Part shown: positions 43,143 through 57,079 of the stretch, one piece after another
How the letters are laid out: each line of letters begins with the position of its first letter
How positions within the stretch are numbered: the stretch's first letter is position 1
Source: Ptiloglossa arizonensis
Lineage: Eukaryota; Arthropoda; Insecta; Hymenoptera; Colletidae
Assembly: GCF_051014685.1 (NCBI RefSeq)
Contig: NW_027478878.1
Coordinates: 345,216 to 409,215 of the forward strand
DNA length: 64,000 nt
Direction: 5' to 3'
Program-made: the position numbers and the translations under genes
The notes under the pieces: model-generated
The model's database searches: none
The model's input: only the letters and a program-made list of their open reading frames with translations
Told to the model about the DNA's origin: nothing

Positions 43143-44514
43143 TAATATGTAATGCGTCATACGTTTTACGTTATTCGTTATACGTTTTTCGTTACAAGTT
43201 ATACGATATACGTCATACGTTATAAGTCATACGTCATAAGTTATACGATACACGTTATACGTTATACGAAATATGTAATACGTAATACGCTTTACGTTAT
43301 TCGTTATACGTTCTTCGTTACACGTTATACGTTATACGTTATGCGTTATACGTTTTACGTTATTCGTGATACGTTTTACGATATACGTTATACGTTATAC
43401 GTTCTACGTTATACGATATACGTTATACGTTATACGTTCTACTTTATACGATATACGTTATACGTTATTCGTGATACGTTCTTCGTTACACGTTATACGT
43501 TATACGTTATACGTTATGCGTTATACGTTATACGTTATACGTTATACGTTCTACGTTATACGTTATACGTTATACGTTATACGATATACGTTATACGTTA
43601 TTCGTTATACGTTCTTCGTTACACGTTATACGTTATACGTTATGCGTTATACGATTTGCGTTATTCGTTGTACGTTGTACGTTATACGTTATAGGTTATA
43701 CGTTATACGTTATACGTTATACGTTATACTTTATTCGTTATACCTTATACGTTATACGTTATACGTTATACGGTATACGATATACGTTATGCGTTATACG
43801 TTTTACGTTATACGTTATACGTTATACGTTATACGTTATACGTTATACGTCATACGTTATACGTTATACGTTATACGTTATACGTTATTCGTTATACGTT
43901 CTTCGTTACACGTTATACGTTATACGTTATGCGTTCTACGATTTGCGTTATTCGTTGTACGTTGTACGTTATACGTTATAGGTTATACGTTATACGTTAT
44001 ACGTTATACGTTATACGTTATACGTTATACGTTATACGTTATACGATATACGTTATACGTTATACGTTATACGCTATACGTTATACGTTATACGTTATAC
44101 GTTATACGTCATACGAAATATGTAATACGTAATACGTTTTACGTTATTCGTTATACGTTCTTCGTTACACGTTATACGTTATACGTTATGCGTTATACGT
44201 TTTACGTTATTCGTGATACGTTATACGTTATACGTTATACGTTATACGTTATACGTTATACGTTATACGTTATAGGTTCTACGTTATACGTTATACGTTA
44301 TACGTTATACGTTATACGTTATACGTTATACGTTATACGTTATACGTTATACGTTATACGTTATACGTTATACGTTATACGATATACGTTATACGTTATA
44401 CGTTATACGCTATACGTTATACGTTATACGTTATACGTTATACGATATACGTTATACGTTATACGGTATACGATATACGTTATGCGTTATACGTTTTACG
44501 TTATACGTTATACC
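43143..44514 (+). repeat. 1,463-bp internal tandem duplication, copy 2
   Basis: Counterpart of 41,680-43,051. Private changes include TTCTACT near 43,438 and TTCTACG near 43,936, which alters the start of a block B. After 44,514 the sequence rejoins the common super-repeat order with TTAAGCG block F near 44,600. Confidence 0.85.
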
Positions 44515-47500
44515 TTATACGTTATACGTTATACGTTATACGTTATACGTTATACGTTATACGTTATACGTTATACGTTATACGTTATACGTTATACGTT
44601 ACATGTTAAGCGTTATACGTTTTACGTTATTCGTTATACGTTCTTCGTTACACGTTATACGTTATACGTTATGCGTTATACGTTATACGTTATACGTTAT
44701 GCGTTATACGTTATACGTTATACGTTATACGTTATGCGTTATACGTTATACGTTATACGTTATACGTTATACGTTATACGTTATACGTTATACGTTATAC
44801 GTTATACGTTATACGTTATACGTCATACGTTATACGTTATACGTTATCCGTTATACGTTATACGTTATACGTTATACGTTATACGTTATGCGTTATACGT
44901 CATACGTTATACGTTATACGTTATACGATATACGTTATACGTTATTCGTTATACGTTCTTCGTTACACGTTATACGTTATACGTTATGCGTTATACGATT
45001 TGCGTTATTCGTTGTACGTTGTACGTTATACGTTATAGGTTATACGTTATACGTTATACGTTATACGTTATACTTTATTCGTTTTACCTTATACGTTATA
45101 CGTTATACGTTATACGGTATACGATATACGTTATACGTTATACGTTATACGTTATCCGTTATACGTTATACGTTATACGTTATACGTTATACGTTATACG
45201 TTATACGTTATACGTTATACGTTATACGTCATACGTTATACGTTATACGTTATCCGTTATACGTTATACGTTATACGTTATACGTTATACGTTATGCGTT
45301 ATACGTCATACGTTATACGTTATACGTTATACGATATACGTTATACGTTATTCGTTATACGTTCTTCGTTACACGTTATACGTTATACGTTATGCGTTAT
45401 ACGTTTTGCGTTATTCGTTGTACGTTGTACGTTATACGTTATACGTTATACGTTATACGTTATACGTTATACGTTATACGTTATGCGTTATACGTCATAC
45501 GTTATACGTTATACGTTATACGATATACGTTATACGTTATTCGTTATACGTTCTTCGTTACACGTTATACGTTATACGTTATGCGTTATACGATTTGCGT
45601 TATTCGTTGTACGTTGTACGTTATACGTTATAGGTTATACGTTATACGTTATACGTTATACGTTATACTTTATTCGTTATACCTTATACGTTATACGTAA
45701 TACGTTATACGGTATACGATATACGTTATGCGTTATACGTTTTACGTTATACGTTATACGTTATACGTTATACGTTATACGTTATACGTTATACGTTATA
45801 CGTTATACGTTATACGTTATACGTTATACGTTATACGTTATACGTTATACGTTATACGTTATACGTTACATGTTATGCGTTATACGTTTTACGTTATTCG
45901 TTATACGTTCTTCGTTACACGTTATACGTTATACGTTATGCGTTATACGTTTTACGTTATACGTTATACGTTATACGTTATAGGTTATACGTTATACGTT
46001 ATACGTTATACGTTATACGTTATACGTTATACGTTATACGTTATACGTTATACGTTATACGTTATACGTTATGCGTTATACGTTTTACGTTATTCGTGAT
46101 ACGTTATACGTTATACGTCATACGGTATACGTTATACGTTATACGTTATACGTTACACGTTATACGTTATACATTATACGTTATACGTTATACGTTATAC
46201 GTTATACGTTATACGTTATACGTTATACGTTATACGTTATACGTTATACGTTATACGTTATACTTTATTCGTTATACCTTATACGTTATACGTTATACGT
46301 TATACGGTATACGATGTACGTTATACGTTATACGTTATACGTTATCCGTTATACGTTATACGTTATACGTTATACGTTATACGTCATACATTATACGTTA
46401 TACGTTATACGTTATACGTTATACGATATACGTTATACATTATACGTTATACGTTATACGTCATAGGTTATACGTTATACGTTATTCTTTATGCGGTATA
46501 CGTTATACGATATACGTTATACGTTATACGGTATACGATATACGTTATGCGTTATACGTTTTACGTTATACGTTATACGTTATACGTTATACGTTATACG
46601 TTATACGTTATACGTTATACGTTATACGTTATATGTTATACGTTATACGTTATACGTTACATGTTATGCGTTATACGTTTTACGTTATTCGTTATACGTT
46701 CTTCGTTACACGTTATACGTTATACGTTATGCGTTATACGTTTTACGTTATACGTTATACGTTATACGTTATAGGTTATACGTTATACGTTAAACGTTAT
46801 ACGTTATACGTTATACGTTATACGTTATACGTTATACGTTATACGTTATACGTTATACGTTATACGTTATACGTTATACGTTATACGTTATACGTTATAC
46901 GTTATACGTTATACGTTATACGTTATACGTTATACGTTATACGTTATACGTTATACGTTATACGTTATACGTTATACCTTATACGTTATACGTTATACGT
47001 TATACGTTATACGTTATACGTTATACGTTATACGTTATACGTTATACGTTATACGTTATACGTGATACGTTATACGTTACATGTTATGCGTTATACGTTT
47101 TACGTTATTCGTTATACGTTCTTCGTTACACGTTATACGTTATAGGTCATACGTTATACGTTATACTTTATACGTTATACGTTATACGTTATACGTTATA
47201 CGTTATACGTTATACGTTATACGTCATAGTTTATACGTTATACGTTATACGTTATACGTTATACGTTTTACGTTATACGTTATTCGTCATACGTTATACG
47301 TTATACGTTATACGTTATACGTTATACGTTATACGTTATACGATATACGTTATACGTTATACGTTATACGTTATACGTCATAGGTTATACGTTATACGTT
47401 ATTCTTTATGCGTTATACGTTATACGATATACGTTATACGTTATACGGTATACGATATACGTTATGCGTTATACGTTTTACGTTATACGTTATACCTTAT

Positions 47501-48812
47501 ACGTTATACGTTATACGTTATACGTTATACGTTATACGTTATACGTTATACGTTATACGTTATACGTTATACGTTACATGTTAAGCGTTATACGTTTTAC
47601 GTTATTCGTTATACGTTCTTCGTTACACGTTATACGTTATACGTTATGCGTTATACGTTATACGTTATACGTTATGCGTTATACGTTATACGTTATACGT
47701 TATACGTTATACGTTATACGTTATACGTTATACGTTATACGTTATACGTTATACGTTATACGTTATACGTTATACGTTATACGTTATACGTTATACGTCA
47801 TACGTTATACGTTATACGTTATCCGTTATACGTTATACGTTATACGTTATACGTTATACGTTATACGTTATGCGTTATACGTCATACGTTATACGTTATA
47901 CGTTATACGATATACGTTATACGTTATTCGTTATACGTTCTTCGTTACACGTTATACGTTATACGTTATGCGTTATACGATTTGCGTTATTCGTTGTACG
48001 TTGTACGTTATACGTTATAGGTTATACGTTATACGTTATACGTTATACGTTATACTTTATTCGTTTTACCTTATACGTTATACGTTATACGTTATACGGT
48101 ATACGATATACGTTATACGTTATACGTTATACGTTATCCGTTATACGTTATACGTTATACGTTATACGTTATACGTCATACGTTATACGTTATACGTTAT
48201 ACGTTATACGTTATTCGTTATACGTTCTTCGTTACACGTTATACGTTATACGTTATGCGTTATACGATTTGCGTTATTCGTTGTACGTTGTACGTTATAC
48301 GTTATAGGTTATACGTTATACGTTATACGTTATACGTTATACGTTATACGTTATACTTTATTCGTTATACCTTTTACGTTATACGTTATACGTTATACGG
48401 TATACGATATACGTTATACGTTATACGTTATACGTTATCCGTTATACGTTATACGTTATACGTTATACGTTATACGTCATACGTTATACGTTATCCGTTA
48501 TACGTTATACGTTATACGTTATACGTTATACGTCATACTTTATACGTTATACGTTATACGTTATACGTTATACGATATACGTTATACATTATACGTTATA
48601 CGTTATACGTCATAGGTTATACGTTATACGTTATTCTTTATGCGGTATACGTTATACGATATACGTTATACGTTATACGGTATACGATATACGTTATGCG
48701 TTATACGTTTTGCGTTATACGTTATACGTTATACGTTATACGTTATACGTAATACGTTATACGTTATACGTTATACATTATACGTTATACGTTATACGTT
48801 ATACGTTATACG

Positions 48813-51599
48813 TTATGCTTTATACGTTTTACGTTATTCGTTATACGTTATACGTTATACGTTATACGTTATACGTTTTACGATATACGTTAGACGTTAT
48901 ACGTTATACGTTATACGTTTTACGATATACGTTATACGTTATACGTTCTACGTTATACGTAATATGTAATGCGTCATACGTTTTACGTTATTCGTTATAC
49001 GTTATACGTTATACGTTATACGTTATACGTTCTACGTTATACGATATACGTTATACGTTATTCGTTATACGTTCTTCGTTACACGTTATACGTTATACGT
49101 TATACGGTATACGTTATACGTTATACGTTATACGTTATACGTTATACGTTATACGTTATACGTTATACGTTTTACGTTATACGTTATACGTTATACGTTC
49201 TACGTTATACGATATACGTTATACGTTATTCGTGATACGTTCTTCGTTACACGTTATACGTTATACGTTATGCGTTATACGTTATACGTTTTACGTTATT
49301 CGTTATACGATATACGTTATACGTTATTCGTTATACGTTCTTCGTTACACGTTATACGTTATACGTTATGCGTTATACGTTATACGTTTTACGTTATTCG
49401 TTATACGTTATACGTTATACGTTATTCTTTATACGTAATACGTTATTCTTTATACGTCATACGTTATACGTTTTACGATATACGTTATACGTTATACGTT
49501 ATACGTTATACGTTATACGTTATGCGGTATACGTTATACGTTATTCGTTATACGTTCTTCGTTACACGTTATACGTTATACGTTATACGGTATACGTTAT
49601 ACGTTATACGTTATACGTTATGCGTTATACGTTTTACGTTATTCGTGATACGTTTTACGATATACGTTATACGTTATACGTTCTACGTTATACGATATAC
49701 GTTATACGTTATACGTTCTACGTTATACGATATACGTTATACGTTATTCGTGATACGTTCTTCGTTACACGTTATACGTTATACGTTATACGTTATGCGT
49801 TATGCGTTATACGTTATACGTTATACGTTCTACGTTATACGTTATACGTTATACGTTATACGTTATACGTTATACGTTATTCTTTATACGTAATACGTTA
49901 TTCTTTATACGTCATACGTTATACGTTTTACGATATACGTTATACGTTATACGTTATACGTTATACGTTATACGTTATGCGGTATACGTTATACGTTATT
50001 CGTTATACGTTCTTCGTTACACGTTATACGTTATACGTTACGCGTTATACGTTTTACGTTATTCGTTATACGTTATACGTTATACGTTATACGTTATACG
50101 TTATACGTTATACGTAATATGTAATGCGTCATACGTTTTACGTTATTCGTTATACGTTTTTCGTTACAAGTTATACGATATACGTCATACGTTATAAGTC
50201 ATACGTCATAAGTTATACGATACACGTTATACGTTATACGAAATATGTAATACGTAATACGCTTTACGTTATTCGTTATACGTTCTTCGTTACACGTTAT
50301 ACGTTATACGTTATGCGTTATACGTTTTACGTTATTCGTGATACGTTTTACGATATACGTTATACGTTATACGTTCTACGTTCTACGTTATACGATATAC
50401 GTTATACGTTATACGTTCTACGTTATACGATATACGTTATACGTTATTCGTGATACGTTCTTCGTTACACGTTATACGTTATACGTTATACGTTATGCGT
50501 TATGCGTTATACGTTATACGTTATACGTTCTACGTTATACGTTATACGTTATACGTTATACGTTATACGTTATACGTTATACGTTATACGTTATACGTTA
50601 TACGTTATACGTTATACGTTATACGTTATACGATATACGTTATACGTTATACGTTATACGCTATACGTTATACGTTATACGTTATACGTTATACGTCATA
50701 CGAAATATGTAATACGTAATACGTTTTACGTTATTCGTTATACGTTCTTCGTTACACGTTATACGTTATACGTTATGCGTTATACGTTTTACGTTATTCG
50801 TGATACGTTATACGTTATACGTTATACGTTATACGTTATACGTTATACGTTATACGTTATACGTTCTACGTTATACGTTATACGTTATACGTTATACGTT
50901 ATACGTTATACGTTATACGTTATACGTTATACGTTATACGTTATACGTTATACGTTATACGTTATACGTTATACGATATACGTTATACGTTATACGTTAT
51001 ACGCTATACGTTATACGTTATACGTTATACGTTATACGTTATACGTTATACGTTATACGTCATACGAAATATGTAATACGTAATACGTTTTACGTTATTC
51101 GTTATACGTTCTTCGTTACACGTTATACGTTATACGTTATGCGTTATACGTTTTACGTTATTCGTGATACGTTATACGTTATACGTCATACGGTATACGT
51201 TATACGTTATACGTTATACGTTACACGTTATACGTTATACATTATACGTTATACGTTATACGTTATACGTTATACGTTATACGTTATACGTTATACGTTA
51301 TACGTTATACGTTATACGTTATACGTTATACGTTATACGTTATACGTTATACGTTATACGTTATGCGTTATACGTCATACGTTATACGTTATACGTTATA
51401 CGATATACGTTATACGTTATTCGTTATACGTTCTTCGTTACACGTTATACGTTATACGTTATGCGTTATACGATTTGCGTTATTCGTTGTACGTTGTACG
51501 TTATACGTTATAGGTTATACGTTATACGTTATACGTTATACGTTATACTTTATTCGTTACACCTTATACGTTATACGTTATACGTTATACGGTATACGA
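48813..51599 (+). repeat. About 8-kb super-repeat, partial copy 3
   Basis: Starts with the same TTATGCT unit and aligns with 32,699-35,205 of copy 1, offset about 15,925 bp, then about 16,380-16,394 bp. The extra 455 bp lies near 49,560-50,110, where a TTCTACG-ATATACG string and the TTATTCT doublet are repeated. Similarity ends where copy 1 has TTATGCG and this copy has consensus after GTATACG-ATATACG. It contains the last block B of the window (51,459-51,500). Confidence 0.83.
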
Positions 51600-52585
51600 T
51601 ATACGTTATACGTTATACGTTATACGTTATCCGTTATACGTTATACGTTATACGTTATACGTTATACGTCATACGTTATACGTTATACGTTATACGTTAT
51701 ACGTTATACGATATACGTTATACATTATACGTTATACGTTATACGTCATAGGTTATACGTTATACGTTATTCTTTATGCGGAATACGTTATACGATATAC
51801 GTTATACGTTATACGGTATACGATATACGTTACGCGTTATACGTTTTACGTTATACGTTATACGTTATACGTTATACGTTATACGTTATACGTTATACGT
51901 TATACGTTATATGTTATACGTTATACGTTATACGTTATACGTTATACGTTACATGTTATGCATTATACGTTTTACGTTATTCGTTATACGTTCTTCGTTA
52001 CACGTTATACGTTATACGTTTTGCGTTATACGTTTTACGTTATTCGTGATACGTCATACGTTATACGTCATACGGTATACGTTATACGTTATACGTTATA
52101 CGTTACACGTTATACGTTATACATTATACGTTATACGTTATACGTTATACGTTATACGTTATACGTTATACGTTATACGTTATACGTTATACGTTATACG
52201 TCATACGTTATACGTTATACGTTATACGTTATACGTTATACGATATACGTTATACGTTATACGTTATACGTCATAGGTTATACGTTATACGTTATTCTTT
52301 ATGCGTTATACGTTATACAATATACGTTATACGTTATACGGTATACGATATACGTTATGCGTTATACGCTTTACGTTATTCGTTATACGTTATACGTTAT
52401 ACGTTATACGTTATACGTTATAAGTTATACGTTATACGTTATACGTTATACGTTATACTTTATACGTTGTACGTTATACGTTATACGTTATACGTTATAC
52501 GTTATACGTTATACGTTATACGTTATACGTTATACGTTATACGTTATACGTTATACGTTATACGTTATACGTTATACGTTATACG

Positions 52586-52984
52586 TTATCCGTTATACGT
52601 TATACGTTATACGTTATACGTTATAGGTTATACGTTATACGTTATACGTTATACGTTATACGTTATACGTTATACGTTATACGTTATACGTTATACGTTA
52701 TACGTTATACGTTATACGTTATACGTTATACGTTATACGTTATACGTTATACGTTATACGTTATACGTTATACGTTATACGTTATACGTTATACGTTATA
52801 CGTTATACGTTATACGTTATACTTTATACGTTATACGTTATACGTTATACGTTATACGTCATAGGTTACACGTTATACGTTATACGTTATACGTTATACG
52901 TTTTACGTTATACGTTATTCGTTATACGTTATACGTTATACGTTATACGTTATACGTTATACGTTATACGTTATACGTTATACG
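52586..52984 (+). repeat. About 0.4-kb higher-order repeat, copy 1
   Basis: TTATCCG at 52,586 and 52,985 and TTATAGG at 52,621 and 53,020 repeat with 399 bp. TTATACT and TCATAGG (52,859 and 53,251) repeat with 392 bp, one pure unit fewer. Most of each copy is pure: 52,628-52,816 is 27 perfect units. The second copy covers about 52,985-53,300. These simple repeats lack blocks A and B. Confidence 0.8.
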
Positions 52985-54055
52985 TTATCCGTTATACGTT
53001 ATACGTTATACGTTATACGTTATAGGTTATACGTTATACGTTATACGTTATACGTTATACGTTATACGTTATACGTTATACGTTATACGTTATACGTTAT
53101 ACGTTATACGTTATACGTTATACGTTATACGTTATACGTTATACGTTATACGTTATACGTTATACGTTATACGTTATACGTTATACGTTATACGTTATAC
53201 GTTATACGTTATACTTTATACGTTATACGTTATACGTTATACGTTATACGTCATAGGTTATACGTTATACGTTATACGTTATACGTTATACGTTATACGT
53301 TTTACGTTATTCGTTATACGTTATACGTTATACGTTATACGTTATACGTTATACGTTATACGTAATATGTAATGCGTCATACGTTTTACGTTATTCGTTA
53401 TACGTTTTTCGTTACAAGTTATACGATATACGTCATACGTTATAAGTTATACGTCATAAGTTATACGATACACGTTATACGTTATACGAAATATGTAATA
53501 CGTAATACGCTTTACGTTATTCGTTATACGTTCTTCGTTACACGTTATACGTTATACGTTATGCGTTATACGTTTTACGTTATTCGTGATACGTTATACG
53601 TTATACGTTATACGTTATACGTTATACGTTATACGGTATACGTTATACGTTATTCTTTATACGTTATACGTTATACGTTATACGTTATACGTTATACGTT
53701 ATACGCTATACGTTATACGTTATACGTTATACGTTATACGTTACACGTTATACGTTATACGTTATGCGTTATACGTTATACGTTATACGTTATACGTTAT
53801 ACGTTATACGTTATACGTTATACGATATACGTTATACGTTATACGTTATACGTTATACGTCATAGGTTATACGTTATACGTTATTCTTTATGCGTTATAC
53901 GTTATACGTTATAGGTTATACGTTATACGTTATACGTTATACGTTATACGTTATACGATATACGTTATACGTTATACGTTATACGTTATACGTTATACGA
54001 TATACGTTATGCGTTAGAAGTTTTACGTTATTCGTTATACGTTATACGTTATACG

Positions 54056-57000
54056 TTGTACGTTATACGTTATACGTTATACGTTATACGTTATACGTTA
54101 TACGTCATACGAAATATGTAATACGTTATACGTTATACGTCATACGAAATATGTAATAGGTAATACGTTTTACGTTATTCGTTATACGTTCTTCGTTACA
54201 CGTTATACGTTATACGTTATGCGTTATACGTTTTACGTTATTCGTGATACGTTATACGTTATACGTCATACGGTATACGTTATACGTTATACGTTATACG
54301 TTATACGTCATACGTTATACGTTATACGTTATACGTTATACGTTATACGTTATACGTTATACGTTATACGTTACACGTTATACGTTATGCGTTATACGTC
54401 ATACGTTATACGTTATACGTTATACGATATACGTTATACGTTATACGTTATACGATATACGTTATACGTTATACGTTATACGTCATAGGTTATACGTTAT
54501 ACGTTATTCTTTATGCGTTATACGTTATACGATATACGTTATACCTTATACGGTATACGATATACGTTATGCGTTATACGATTTACGTTATTCGTTATAC
54601 GTTATGCGTTATACGTTTTACGTTATTCGTTATACGTTATACGTTATACGTTATACGTTATACGTTATACGTTACACGTAATATGTAATGCGTCATACGT
54701 TTTACGTTATTCGTTATACGTTTTTCGTTACACGTTATACGTTATACGTTATGCGTTATACGTTTTACGTTATTCGTGATACGTTATACGTTACACGTTA
54801 TACGTTATACGTTATACGTTATACGTTATACGTTATACGTTATACGTTATACGTTATACGTTATACGTTATACGTTATACGTTATACGTTATACGTTATA
54901 CGTTATACGTTATACGATATACGTTATACGTTATACGTTATACGTTATACGTTATACGTTATACGTTATACGTTATTCGTTATACGTTATACGTTATACG
55001 TTATACGTTATACGTTATACGTTATACGTTATACGTTATACGTTATACGTTATACGTTATACGTTATACGTTATACGTTATACGTTATACGTTATACGTT
55101 ATACGTTATACTTTATACGTTATACGTTATACGTTATACGTTATACGTTATACGTTATACGTTTTACGTTATACGTTATACATCATAGGTTATACGTTAT
55201 ACGTTATACGTTATACGTTATACGTTATACGTTATACGTTATACGTTATACGTTATACGTTATACGTTATCCGTTATACGTTATACGTTATACGTTATAC
55301 GTTATACGTTATACGTTATACGTTATACGTTATACGTTATACGTTATACGTTATACGTTATACGTTATACGTTATACGTTATACGTTATACGTTATACGT
55401 TATACGTTATACGTTATACGTTATACGTTATACGTTATACGTTATACGTTATACGTTATACGTTATACGTTATACGTTATACGTTATACGTTATACGTTT
55501 TACGTTATACGTTATACATCATAGGTTATACGTTATACGTTATACGTTATACGTTATACGTTATACGTTATACGTTATACGTTATACGTTATACGTTATA
55601 CGTTATACGTTATCCGTTATACGTTATACGTTATACGTTATCCGTTATACGTTATACGTTATACGTTATACGTTATACGTTATACGTTATACGTTATACG
55701 TTATACGTTATACGTTATACGTTATACGTTATACGTTATACGTTATACGTTATACGTTATACGTTATACGTTATACGTTATACGTTATACGTTATACGTT
55801 ATACGTTATACGTTATACGTTATACGTTATACGTTATACGTTATTCGTTATACGTTCTTCGTTAAACTTTATACGTTATACGTTATACGTTATACGTTAT
55901 ACGTTATACGTTATACGTTATACGTTATACGCTAGACGTTATACGTTATACGCCATAGGTTATACGTTATACGTTATTCGTTATCCGTTATACGTTATAC
56001 GTTATACGTTATACGTTATACGTTATACGTTATACGTTATACGTTCTACGTTATACGTTATACGTTATACGTTATACGTTATACGTTATACGTTATACGT
56101 TATACGTTATACGTTATACGTTATACGTTATACGTTATACGTTATACGTTATACGATATACGTTATACGTTATACGTTATACGCTATACGTTATACGTTA
56201 TACGTTATACGTTATACGTTATACGTTATACGTCATACGAAATATGTAATACGTAATACGTTTTACGTTATTCGTTATACGTTCTTCGTTACACGTTATA
56301 CGTTATACGTTATGCGTTATACGTTTTACGTTATTCGTGATACGTTATACGTTATACGTCATACGGTATACGTTATACGTTATACGTTATACGTTACACG
56401 TTATACGTTATACATTATACGTTATACGTTATACGTTATACGTTATACGTTATACGTTATACGTTATACGTTATACGTTATACGTTATACGTTATACGTT
56501 ATACGTTATACGTTATACGTTATACGTTATACGTTATACGTTATGCGTTATACGTCATACGTTATACGTTATACGTTATACGATATACGTTATACGTTAT
56601 ACGTTATTCGTGATACGTCATACGTTATACGTCATACGGTATACGTTATACGTTATACGTTATACGTTACACGTTATACGTTATACATTATACGTTATAC
56701 GTTATACGTTATACGTTATACGTTATACGTTATACGTTATACGTTATACGTTATACGTCATACGTTATACGTTATACGTTATACGTTATACGTTATACGA
56801 TATACGTTATACGTTATACGTTATACGTCATAGGTTATACGTTATACGTTATTCTTTATGCGTTATACGTTATACAATATACGTTATACGTTATACGGTA
56901 TACGATATACGTTATGCGTTATACGCTTTACGTTATTCGTTATACGTTATACGTTATACGTTATACGTTATACGTTATAAGTTATACGTTATACGTTATA

Positions 57001-57079
57001 CGTTATACGTTATACTTTATACGTTGTACGTTATACGTTATACGTTATACGTTATACGTTATACGTTATACGTTATACG
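54056..57079 (+). repeat. About 3-kb higher-order repeat, copy 1 (3,024 bp)
   Basis: A TTGTACG unit and block D at 54,105 recur at 57,129, exactly 3,024 bp (432 units) later. The match runs to about 54,970 with one visible difference, C at 54,545 against G at 57,569. The later part (about 55.5-57.08 kb) matches 58.8-60.39 kb at an offset of 3,297-3,309 bp. It includes rare strings such as TTCTTCG followed by TTAAACT at about 55,855 and CTAGACG near 55,930. Confidence 0.83.
55165..55516 (+). repeat. 336-350 bp sub-repeat ending in TTATACA-TCATAGG
   Basis: A TTTTACG, consensus, TTATACA, TCATAGG string occurs at 55,181, 55,517, 58,464 and 58,814 (positions of the CA-TC junction). The spacings are 336 and 350 bp (48 and 50 units) within each pair. 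Between these strings the sequence is almost pure consensus apart from TTATCCG units. It is the main short-range period of 55-59 kb. Confidence 0.78.

Larger units (their letters stand above)
40630..48812 (+). repeat. About 8-kb super-repeat, copy 2 (8,183 bp)
   Basis: Counterpart of 32,699-40,629. Its 5' part, through about 42,100, and its 3' part, from about 44,440, align with copy 1. In between it carries a private 1,463-bp tandem duplication that doubles block E. Compensating losses keep the total length close to copy 1. Confidence 0.85.

Noticed and set aside
43366..45633. Open frame of 755 codons, and similar ones at 54,776-56,833 and 27,423-29,351
   Set aside because: Same artefact. 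Starts and stops coincide with variant units (TGATACG, TAATGCG, TCATAGG, GTGATACG) and shift when those units shift.
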